Source: Stagnimonas sp. (GTDB taxonomy: Bacteria; Pseudomonadota; Gammaproteobacteria; Nevskiales; Nevskiaceae). From it: a stretch of 58,023 bases of DNA. Where the stretch lies: assembly GCA_030652575.1 (NCBI GenBank), contig JAUSQI010000119.1, positions 1 through 58,023 on the forward strand, in the 5' to 3' direction. The notes below the pieces were generated by a model. It was not told the DNA's origin, did not search any database, and saw nothing but the letters and a program-made list of their open reading frames with translations. The position numbers and the translations under genes are program-made. Below, in pieces: positions 51,514 through 58,023 of this stretch; positions within the stretch are counted from its first letter, which is position 1; every line of letters begins with the position of its first letter.

Positions 51514-53457
51514 ATGAAAATCTTCACTCGCACCGTATTGCTTGCCCTGCTGCTGGTGCCGCTGCACCTCAGCGCGAAGACTGCCGAGGCGCAAACCATC
51601 TGGCGGTTGCTTGATTACGTGGCGGTGGACTACGCCAGCGCCGTCCAGGCCGGTGCGGTGAGCGATGCGGGCGAATATGCCGAGATGCAGGACTTCGCGG
51701 CCACCATCCAGCGGGAGATCGCCACCTTGCCCGCGAGTGGCCAGCAGGCGGGACTGGCAGAAGGTGCGAAGGCGCTCGACGCCGCGATTGCGAGCAAAGC
51801 GGAAGCTGCCACGGTTGCTACCCTCGCACGGCAACTGGCTTCCGAACTGCTCGCCGCCTATCCGGTGCCGCTGGCACCCAGCGTCACGCCCGATGTCACG
51901 CGCGGTGTCGCGCTCTACGCCACGCAATGCGCAGGCTGTCACGGCGCGACGGGGCGCGGCGACGGCCCGCTGGCCAGCAACATGTCGCCGCCGCCGGTAG
52001 ATTTCACCGACCTTGCCCGCGCCCGCGAGCGTAGTGTGTTCGGGCTGTATCAGGTCATCAGCCAGGGCTTGGACGGCACGGCCATGCCGAGCTACGCCGC
52101 ACTGCCAGAGACAGATCGTTGGGCAGTGGCGTTTGCGGTCGGGCAGTTTGCCTATCCCGCCACACTGAGCGAACAAGGCAAGGCGCTGTGGACGAGCACG
52201 GCATCGCTGCGGCAGCCCTTGCAGGGCTTGCAGGCGCTGGTCTCGCAGCGTCCCGCCGAGCTGGCAGCCGCGACTGACGAGGCGACGATGCTGGCAACCA
52301 CCGCCTATCTGCGCCGCCATCCCGAAGCCGTGCTGCCGAGCCGCTCGCAGTCGCTGCAACTGGTGCGTGCGCGCCTCGCCGAGGCGGTTGCGGCCTATCA
52401 GCAGGGAGATCGCCAGTCTGCTGGGCGATTCGCGGTATCCGCCTATCTCGACGGTTTCGAGCCGCTGGAGCCGGTGCTGGCGATCAAAGCGCCGGATCTG
52501 CTGCGCAGTCTCGAAACCGATCTCACCGGCTTGCGCGGCCAGATCGCCAGCGGCGTGGAGCCAAGTGCCTTGCAGCAGGCGGTGACCACCATCGAGCAAA
52601 AGCTGGCGTTAGCGGAGACCGCTCTGGGCGAGTCGTCGTCCAGCGCAAGTTCCTCGTTCGGGGGTGCATTCGCCATCTTGCTGCGCGAGGGGCTTGAGGC
52701 GCTGCTGGTCGTCGTCGCCATGCTGGCCTTCCTGCGCAAGGCGGGGCGAGTGGAAGCCATTCCCTATGTCTACGGCGGCACCGCCGTGGCACTGCTCGGC
52801 GGCATTGCGACCTGGGGTGCCGCGACCTATCTGGTCACCATCAGCGGTGCGAGCCGCGAGGTTATTGAAGGCGCGTCCGCCTTGTTCGCCGCCGCTGTAC
52901 TGGTGTTCATCGGCATCTGGATGCACGGCAAGAGCCAGGCCGGTGCCTGGCAACGCTACATCCGAGAGAAGATCGGAGCCGTGCTTTCGCGGCAGTCCAT
53001 CTGGGGCTTGTTCCTGCTCAGCTTCGTGGTGGTCTATCGGGAAGTCTTCGAGACCATCCTGTTCTATGTCGCGCTCTGGAGTCAGGGCAATGGTAAGGCC
53101 GTCATCGCGGGAGCCTTATCCGCAACCCTCGCCTTGATCGTCATCGCCTTCCTGCTGCTGCGTTACTCCAAGCGGCTGCCGCTCACCCAGTTCTTTTCAC
53201 TGAGCGCCTTGTTGATGGCCCTGCTGGCCGTGGTGCTCACCGGCAAGGGCGTAGCGGGCTTGCAGGAGGCCGATCTGCTGTCGTCGCGGTTGATTGATCT
53301 GCCCCGCATTGATCTGCTGGGTTTCTACCCGACGCTTCAGGGCGTCTCCGCTCAGGCCATCTGCCTGACTATCCTGATCGTGGGCTTTGCCTGGAATCGC
53401 AGAACGGGCGCGCAAGCAGCCGTGAAAGCGCAACCGGCTTCGGCATCGCAGGGCTAG
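51514..53457 (+). CDS. pbrT: Cytochrome c-FTR1 permease fusion (PbrT-like)
   Basis: A 647-residue protein: signal peptide (about 1-26), a periplasmic cytochrome c domain with CAGCH (139-143), a helical linker, then an FTR1-type permease with seven or so membrane spans. Permease motifs are REGLE (391-395) and REVFE (509-513). This architecture is that of PbrT, the lead uptake protein of pbr operons, and of related bacterial iron permeases. With a CadR/PbrR regulator nearby, Pb(II) or Fe transport is likely; substrate cannot be fixed by eye. Confidence 0.85.
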   Translation: MKIFTRTVLLALLLVPLHLSAKTAEAQTIWRLLDYVAVDYASAVQAGAVSDAGEYAEMQDFAATIQREIATLPASGQQAGLAEGAKALDAAIASKAEAATVATLARQLASELLAAYPVPLAPSVTPDVTRGVALYATQCAGCHGATGRGDGPLASNMSPPPVDFTDLARARERSVFGLYQVISQGLDGTAMPSYAALPETDRWAVAFAVGQFAYPATLSEQGKALWTSTASLRQPLQGLQALVSQRPAELAAATDEATMLATTAYLRRHPEAVLPSRSQSLQLVRARLAEAVAAYQQGDRQSAGRFAVSAYLDGFEPLEPVLAIKAPDLLRSLETDLTGLRGQIASGVEPSALQQAVTTIEQKLALAETALGESSSSASSSFGGAFAILLREGLEALLVVVAMLAFLRKAGRVEAIPYVYGGTAVALLGGIATWGAATYLVTISGASREVIEGASALFAAAVLVFIGIWMHGKSQAGAWQRYIREKIGAVLSRQSIWGLFLLSFVVVYREVFETILFYVALWSQGNGKAVIAGALSATLALIVIAFLLLRYSKRLPLTQFFSLSALLMALLAVVLTGKGVAGLQEADLLSSRLIDLPRIDLLGFYPTLQGVSAQAICLTILIVGFAWNRRTGAQAAVKAQPASASQG

Positions 53458-53460
53458 CGA

Positions 53461-53964
53461 ATGAAAGACCTCGTCACGATGCGTTTTGAATCCGAGCTAC
53501 AGGCATCGGCAGAAGAGGTTTGGACGTGGATGACTTCGATACACGGCATCTCGCTGGAGATGTCGCCCTACCTCCGCATGACGGTGCCCCAAGGCTTTCT
53601 CACGCTTGCCGATGCCAAGTTCCAGCCGGGCAGGCGCTTGTTCCGCAGCTGGCTGAAACTCTTCGGCGTGTTGCCCATCGACTACTCGGATTTGACCTTG
53701 CTCACGCTCGACCCCGGCGTCGGGTTCATCGAGCAATCGCCGATGGGTTCGATGCGACTGTGGCGTCACGAGCGGCGAATCGAGTCGAAACCCGGCGAGC
53801 CAGCGCGGGTGATGCTGATTGACCAACTCACGTTCAGCCCGCGATTGGCGAGACCGCTGGTGGCTTGGTTAGTCCGCTACTTCTTTGCGCACCGGCACCG
53901 GGTCTTGCGTCGCACCTTCAGCACAGGCGATGGCACCGGCCCCAATTCGGGGCGCAAATGCTAG
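53461..53964 (+). CDS. SRPBCC-like (START-fold) hypothetical protein
   Basis: A 167-residue protein starting three bases after the pbrT stop. The N terminus FESELQASAEEVWTWM and the alternating strand pattern after it fit the SRPBCC ligand-binding fold, with an amphipathic C-terminal helix and basic tail. No enzymatic motif is evident. Its tight spacing to pbrT suggests a linked role in the metal operon. Confidence 0.7.
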   Translation: MKDLVTMRFESELQASAEEVWTWMTSIHGISLEMSPYLRMTVPQGFLTLADAKFQPGRRLFRSWLKLFGVLPIDYSDLTLLTLDPGVGFIEQSPMGSMRLWRHERRIESKPGEPARVMLIDQLTFSPRLARPLVAWLVRYFFAHRHRVLRRTFSTGDGTGPNSGRKC

Positions 53965-53975
53965 GCTCTCGCCCA

Positions 53976-54365
53976 ATGCGCAACGGCCTATCACTCTGGA
54001 TAGTGGTCCTGTCTCTCGTTTTGACGAGATTGACAGGGCTGCACCTGCACGCCTGCGCGGGTGTCGAATCCGGGGCTGGTCATGCCACGGCTCATTACGC
54101 AGACAACGGTTTTTTCTTCGGCGAACACCATGCCGAAGACGACAGCGACGACAACGAAGTCGATTACGTCACGGCGGTCGCCTCGAAGGTCCAGATCGAC
54201 TTGGACGACTTCGTCACCCCGATTCCTACCCATCCTGAATTGGTCTACACCGCAAAGCGCCTGCTCTCAGTCGCGGCGCCACGCGGCCCGCCATCGACCT
54301 TCTCGACGCATTCACCGCATTTTGTGCCGCCTCTGCGCGGCCCTCCCTCGCACTCCCTCGCTTGA
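53976..54365 (+). CDS. CzcI-like exported small protein
   Basis: A 129-residue exported protein: hydrophobic signal sequence (about 5-25), then a His/Asp/Glu-rich region (FFFGEHHAEDDSDDNEVDYV) and a Pro-rich tail. Position directly before czcC and the acidic/His-rich content match CzcI, a periplasmic modulator in czc operons; similarity is by layout, not strong sequence. ATG 53958, overlapping the upstream stop, is an alternative start. Bases 54366-54451 contain only two short hairpins. Confidence 0.6.
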   Translation: MRNGLSLWIVVLSLVLTRLTGLHLHACAGVESGAGHATAHYADNGFFFGEHHAEDDSDDNEVDYVTAVASKVQIDLDDFVTPIPTHPELVYTAKRLLSVAAPRGPPSTFSTHSPHFVPPLRGPPSHSLA

Positions 54366-54451
54366 ACCCGTAAGGCGTCCGCTTTGCTGACGCCATCCGC
54401 CTGCCTTGCAGACGGCTTTCGACTGGTCAACACGCTGTTTGGGAGTCATCC

Positions 54452-55720
54452 ATGTTTCGATCTACCGCCACCGGGCGCTTTGCGCTCGCGGCTCTGCTGG
54501 CCCCGGTTCTTTCGCTGGGCTTGCAACCTTTCGCACGCGCCGAAGAACCCGCTTTAACGCTGCGCGACGCGCTCTCGCGCACGCTGCAATCCAACCCTGA
54601 TCTCGCGGCCTATCAATACGTCCTGAAGGCCAACGATGGGCGCGTCACACAGGCGGGCTTCAAACCCAATCCGGTCTTCAACAGCACGCTCGAAAACGTG
54701 CTCGGCACCGGCGACACCAAGGGCCTGAAGGGTGCTGAACTCACCCTGGGCCTGAGCCAGCTCATCGAGCTGGGCGGCCTGCGCGAGAAGCGCGTGGCCG
54801 TGGCACAGATCGAACGCGAGGGGCTGGAGGCTGAAGGCCACATCCAGCGGCTCGATGTGATTGCCGAGACCGCACGCCGCTTCGTGTCGCTGGTGCGCCA
54901 GCAGGAAGAGCACCAGCTCACCCACCTCGCGGTCGAACTGGCGGAGAAGACCGCGACGGCGGTGGAGCGTCGTGTTGCAGCCGCCAAGTCGCCGCTGGCC
55001 GAGCGGGATCGTGCCGCCGTCTCGCTCGAACGCGCCAGGAATGCCGACGCCCATGCCGAGCACGAGCTGCTGGCGGCGCGCTACGACCTCGCTGCGAGCT
55101 GGGGCGCGGCTCAGCCGGACTTCAGCCGTGCCGATGCCGCGCTCTACACGCTGCCGGCCGTCGCCGACTACGCCACGCTGCTGGCTGCACTCGAAAAGAC
55201 GCCCGATCTCAACCGCTACCTGAGTGAATCCCGCCTGCGCGATTCGGAAATCAGCCTGGCACTCGCCAGCCGCAGACCCGGCGTGGAAGTCGGTGCGGGT
55301 CTGCGTCGCTTGCAGGCGACCCAGGACACTGCGCTGGTGTTCTCGTTCGGCATGCCCCTGCCGCTCTACAACAAGAACCAGGGTGTGATCGCCGAAGCCG
55401 AAGCCCGCAAGCAAGGCAGCGCGGCCGAACGCGCGGCGGCGCTGGTGAAGGCCCGCACCCAACTGTTCCGCTACCACCGCGAGCTGCTGGATCGCGCCCG
55501 CGAAGTCACTGCGCTGCGCGAGCGAGCCCTGCCGCGCATGGAAGCCGCGCTCGAAAACACCGAATACGCCTACGAGCGGGGCCGCTACAGCTATCTGGAA
55601 CTGGTGGACGCGCAGCGCGAGCTGCTCACCGTCAAGCGCGAAGTGATCGAAGCCGCCGCGCAGTACCACCTCACCCTCATCGAAATCGAACGACTGACCG
55701 GCAACGGTCAGAGCCGCTAA
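54452..55720 (+). CDS. czcC: CzcC-type outer-membrane efflux channel
   Basis: A 422-residue TolC-family protein with a signal peptide (about 1-33, ending ARA) and two long helical repeats typical of outer-membrane efflux factors (LTLRDALSRTLQSNPDLAAY near the start; EKTPDLNRYLSESRLRD in the second half). In czc systems it completes the RND pump across the outer membrane. ATG 54452 follows GGAG; czcB starts ten bases after its stop. Confidence 0.92.
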   Translation: MFRSTATGRFALAALLAPVLSLGLQPFARAEEPALTLRDALSRTLQSNPDLAAYQYVLKANDGRVTQAGFKPNPVFNSTLENVLGTGDTKGLKGAELTLGLSQLIELGGLREKRVAVAQIEREGLEAEGHIQRLDVIAETARRFVSLVRQQEEHQLTHLAVELAEKTATAVERRVAAAKSPLAERDRAAVSLERARNADAHAEHELLAARYDLAASWGAAQPDFSRADAALYTLPAVADYATLLAALEKTPDLNRYLSESRLRDSEISLALASRRPGVEVGAGLRRLQATQDTALVFSFGMPLPLYNKNQGVIAEAEARKQGSAAERAAALVKARTQLFRYHRELLDRAREVTALRERALPRMEAALENTEYAYERGRYSYLELVDAQRELLTVKREVIEAAAQYHLTLIEIERLTGNGQSR

Positions 55721-55730
55721 AGGAACCCCT

Positions 55731-56918
55731 ATGAATCGCACACTCTCCACCGCCACACTGCTGCTCATTGCGCTCACGCTGAGCGCCTGCGGTGAATCGA
55801 AAGCGCCCGAAGCCAAGCCCGCTGCCGAGGTCGCGCACACCGACGAAAAGGGCCACGCCCACGACGATGAAAAAGGCCACGACGAAGCCAAGCCTCACAA
55901 CGAAGCCGAGGAAGGCCACAGCGAGGGCGATCAGCACGAGAAGGGCGGCAAAGCCGCGCACGCCGACGAAAAGGGCCACGCCCACGACGACGAAAAAGGC
56001 CACGACGAAGCCAAGCCCCACGATGAAGCCAAGGAAAGCCATAGCGAAGGCGATCAGCACGAAGAGGGCGGCGAAGCTGCGCACGGCGAAGAAGGCGAGC
56101 ACTCCGAAGCCCTCAAGCTCACCTCCGAAGCCCGCAAGGCTGCTGGGCTGGTCATTGCCGCCGCAGGCCCGGCCACGCTGGTCGAAACCCTGCCGCTGTA
56201 TGGCGTGGTCAAGCCCAATGCCGAGCGCGTGCGCAGCGTCACCGCACGCTTCCCCGGCGTGGTGCGCAGCGTCAACGCCAAGGTCGGCGATAGCGTGCGC
56301 CAAGGCGCAGGCCTCGCAACGGTTGAAAGCAATGAGAGCTTGCAGGTCTACGGCGTCAGCAGCCCGCTCGCGGGCGTGGTGACGGAACGCTTCACCAACC
56401 CCGGCGAGCAGGCCGAGGGCCAGCCGCTGTTCACGGTGGCCGACTTGAGCAGCGTCTGGGTGGAGCTGTCACTGTTCCCGCGGGATCGCAATCGCATTCG
56501 CGTCGGGCAGACCGTGCGGGTCAAGGCGGCGGATGGCGGTGTGCAGAGCGAGGGCAAGATCGTGTTCGTCTCGCCGCTCGGCAGCAGCGTGTCGCAAAGC
56601 CTCGCCGCGCGCGTGCTGCTCGACAACAGCGATGGTCGCTGGACGCCCGGTCTGTATGTGCAGGGTGAGGTCGGGGTGGGCGAATCCAGCGTCGCACTCG
56701 CGGTGCCGGTGTCGGCCTTACAGGAGCTGGAAGGCGGCACCTCGGTATTCGTCGAAGATGCCGATGGCCTGGAACAGCGCGCCGTCAAGACCGGCCGCAG
56801 CGATGGCCGCGTGACCGAGATTCTGGAGGGCCTGAAAGCCGGTGAGGCGGTGGTGGGCGAGGGTAGCTTCGTGCTGAAGGCCGAGCTGGGCAAGGGCGAG
56901 GCCGAACATGCGCACTAA
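55731..56918 (+). CDS. czcB: CzcB-type RND adaptor with duplicated His-rich region
   Basis: A 395-residue periplasmic adaptor. A lipoprotein-type signal ends in LTLSAC (Cys20). Residues 36-117 are two copies of a 41-residue His/Glu/Asp/Lys-rich unit, then the lipoyl/HlyD core (RFPGVVRSVNAKVGDSVRQG) and beta-barrel. The His-rich segment likely binds Zn, Co or Cd and hands it to the pump. AAAGGAA precedes the ATG. Confidence 0.92.
   Translation: MNRTLSTATLLLIALTLSACGESKAPEAKPAAEVAHTDEKGHAHDDEKGHDEAKPHNEAEEGHSEGDQHEKGGKAAHADEKGHAHDDEKGHDEAKPHDEAKESHSEGDQHEEGGEAAHGEEGEHSEALKLTSEARKAAGLVIAAAGPATLVETLPLYGVVKPNAERVRSVTARFPGVVRSVNAKVGDSVRQGAGLATVESNESLQVYGVSSPLAGVVTERFTNPGEQAEGQPLFTVADLSSVWVELSLFPRDRNRIRVGQTVRVKAADGGVQSEGKIVFVSPLGSSVSQSLAARVLLDNSDGRWTPGLYVQGEVGVGESSVALAVPVSALQELEGGTSVFVEDADGLEQRAVKTGRSDGRVTEILEGLKAGEAVVGEGSFVLKAELGKGEAEHAH
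55836..56081 (+). repeat. 123-base tandem duplication inside czcB
   Basis: Two adjacent 123-base units (55836-55958 and 55959-56081) differ at 13 positions, several of them silent. Each encodes a 41-residue unit with the motif DEKGHAHDDEKGHDEAKPH. A third unit begins (HGEE at 56082) but stops matching. The frame is preserved. Confidence 0.9.
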
Positions 56919-56956
56919 GCCCGCACTCCCTCTCGTAACTGCCGGAGATACCTCCC

Positions 56957-58023
56957 ATGATTGAAGCCATCCTGCGCTTCTCCATCGCCCGTGCCGGCGT
57001 GGTGATGACGCTCATGCTCGCGCTGGTTGCGCTGGGCATCTACAACTACCAACGCCTGCCGATCGATGCCGTGCCGGATATCACCAACGTCCAGGTGCAG
57101 ATCAACGTGCAGGCGGCGGGCTACACGCCGCTCGAAGTCGAGCAGCGCATCACCGTGCCGATCGAGACCGCCATCACCGGCCTGCCGGGGCTGGAATATC
57201 GCCGCTCGCTCTCCCGCTACGGCCTGTCGCAGGTGACTGTGGTGTTCGAGGAAGGCACCGACCTCTACTTCGCCCGCAACCTCGTCAACGAGCGCCTACA
57301 ACAGGCGCGCAGCCGACTGCCGGAAGATGTCGAACCGGCGATGGGGCCGATTGCCACGGGCCTGGGCGAGATCTTTCTCTACACCGTCGAAGCCGACCCC
57401 ACTGCACGCCAGCCCGACGGCAAACCCTACGACGCCACCGCCCTGCGCAGCTTGCAGGACTGGGTGATCCGCCCGCAGCTCTTGCAGGTGCCGGGCGTGA
57501 CCGAGGTCAACTCCATCGGCGGCTTTGCCAAGCAGTTTCATGTGCAGCCTGATCCGGGCAAGTTGCTGGCTTATGGCCTTACCTTCGATCAAGTCTCGGA
57601 GGCCATCGAGAAGAACAACGCCAACCAGGGCGCGGGTTATCTCGAACGCAACAAGGAGCAGCTGCTGGTGCGCATCCCCGGCCAGGTGTCGGGGCTGGAG
57701 GATCTGCGCAAGCTGGTCATCGCCACCCGCGAGGGCCTCCCGCTGACGGTGGGCGACGTGGCCGAGGTGAGTCTCGGCAAGGAGCTGCGCACGGGTGCTG
57801 CCACCCGCGATGGCCACGAAACCGTACTCGGCACTGCCGTGATGCTCGTGGGCGAAAACAGCCGCACCGTGGCGAAGGCCGTGGCAGAGCAACTGGTGAA
57901 GGTCAACGATTCGCTGCCCAAGGGCGTGAAGGCCGTCACCGCCTACGACCGTACCGTGCTGGTGGATAAAGCCATCGCCACCGTGCAGAAGAATCTGCTC
58001 GAAGGCGCGCTGCTGGTGGTGGT
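56957..58023 (+). CDS. czcA: CzcA-type heavy-metal RND pump, truncated by the window end
   Basis: The first 355 residues of a heavy-metal efflux RND permease: MIEAILRFSIARAGVVMTLM with the first membrane helix, then the family phrases LPIDAVPDITNVQVQ and GLPGLEYRRSLSRYGLSQVTV, and the periplasmic pore domain. Full-length CzcA proteins are about 1050 residues. ATG 56957 has GGAG upstream; it follows czcB by 38 bases. The frame is intact to the last base. Confidence 0.94.
   Translation, partial: MIEAILRFSIARAGVVMTLMLALVALGIYNYQRLPIDAVPDITNVQVQINVQAAGYTPLEVEQRITVPIETAITGLPGLEYRRSLSRYGLSQVTVVFEEGTDLYFARNLVNERLQQARSRLPEDVEPAMGPIATGLGEIFLYTVEADPTARQPDGKPYDATALRSLQDWVIRPQLLQVPGVTEVNSIGGFAKQFHVQPDPGKLLAYGLTFDQVSEAIEKNNANQGAGYLERNKEQLLVRIPGQVSGLEDLRKLVIATREGLPLTVGDVAEVSLGKELRTGAATRDGHETVLGTAVMLVGENSRTVAKAVAEQLVKVNDSLPKGVKAVTAYDRTVLVDKAIATVQKNLLEGALLVV

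Noticed and set aside
51448-52599. 383-codon minus-strand frame
   Set aside because: Antisense to the PbrT-like gene, with Arg/Gln-rich low-complexity composition and no recognisable motif.
54554-55891. 445-codon minus-strand frame
   Set aside because: Antisense shadow of czcC; the plus strand encodes a clear TolC-family protein with signal peptide and ribosome site.

Overview
The window is one end of a large integrative and conjugative element (ICE), or a closely related mobile island, in a GC-rich proteobacterium. The family content (F-type transfer genes, KfrA, czc and pbr metal genes, ICE-type DUF genes) fits a beta- or gammaproteobacterium; I cannot name a genus. The first 391 bases are chromosomal tRNA genes (Ser-UGA, Arg-UCU, His-GUG, Lys-CUU). 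A tyrosine recombinase lies just past tRNA-Lys, so the 3' end of that tRNA is the likely attachment site. The other end of the element is not in the window: the sequence stops inside czcA.

Layout. (1) 0.57-24.7 kb, minus strand: integrase, a DUF4400 membrane protein, coupling protein TraD, MobH-type relaxase TraI, then a nearly complete F-type (SXT/R27-like) type IV secretion set read right to left: transglycosylase, OmpA-like lipoprotein, TraA, TraL, TraE, TraK, TraB, TraV, TraC, TrbI, TraF peptidase, TraW, TraU, TrbC, TraN, TraF, TraH, TraG. Most neighbours overlap by 4 to 70 bases, so this looks like one translationally coupled operon. (2) 25.06-25.95 kb: a divergent KfrA-like coiled-coil DNA-binding regulator. 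(3) 26.2-38.9 kb: a defence island. On the minus strand are the AbiE antitoxin and toxin genes followed by a GHKL ATPase with a C-terminal nuclease-like domain. On the plus strand are four coupled genes: SNF2 helicase, AIPR nuclease-like protein, beta-class adenine methyltransferase, and type III Res subunit. (4) 39.0-47.1 kb, minus strand: the conserved ICE maintenance block (DEAD/SNF2 helicase, DUF6094 methyltransferase, DUF6573, DUF3275, DUF3577 and unnamed genes). Nearly every gene here starts behind a copy of the same structured leader, in which the Shine-Dalgarno sequence can pair with an upstream anti-SD. (5) 47.6-49.3 kb: a phospholipase D-like protein. (6) 49.3-58.0 kb: metal resistance genes: ynfA, a CadR/PbrR-type regulator, two tandem cation transporters, a PbrT-like cytochrome c-FTR1 permease, an SRPBCC protein, a CzcI-like protein and czcC, czcB, czcA (partial).

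How it works together: the integrase recombines at tRNA-Lys, TraI and TraD process and deliver DNA to the F-type channel, KfrA and the leader RNAs are plausible control points for the core genes, and the cargo gives the host phage defence and divalent metal tolerance. The most novel-looking material is the family of repeated leaders (41.3-47.4 kb), the four-gene helicase-AIPR-Mod-Res operon, and the AbiE-linked GHKL/nuclease protein. All functional statements are inferred from sequence read by eye; no database search was run.
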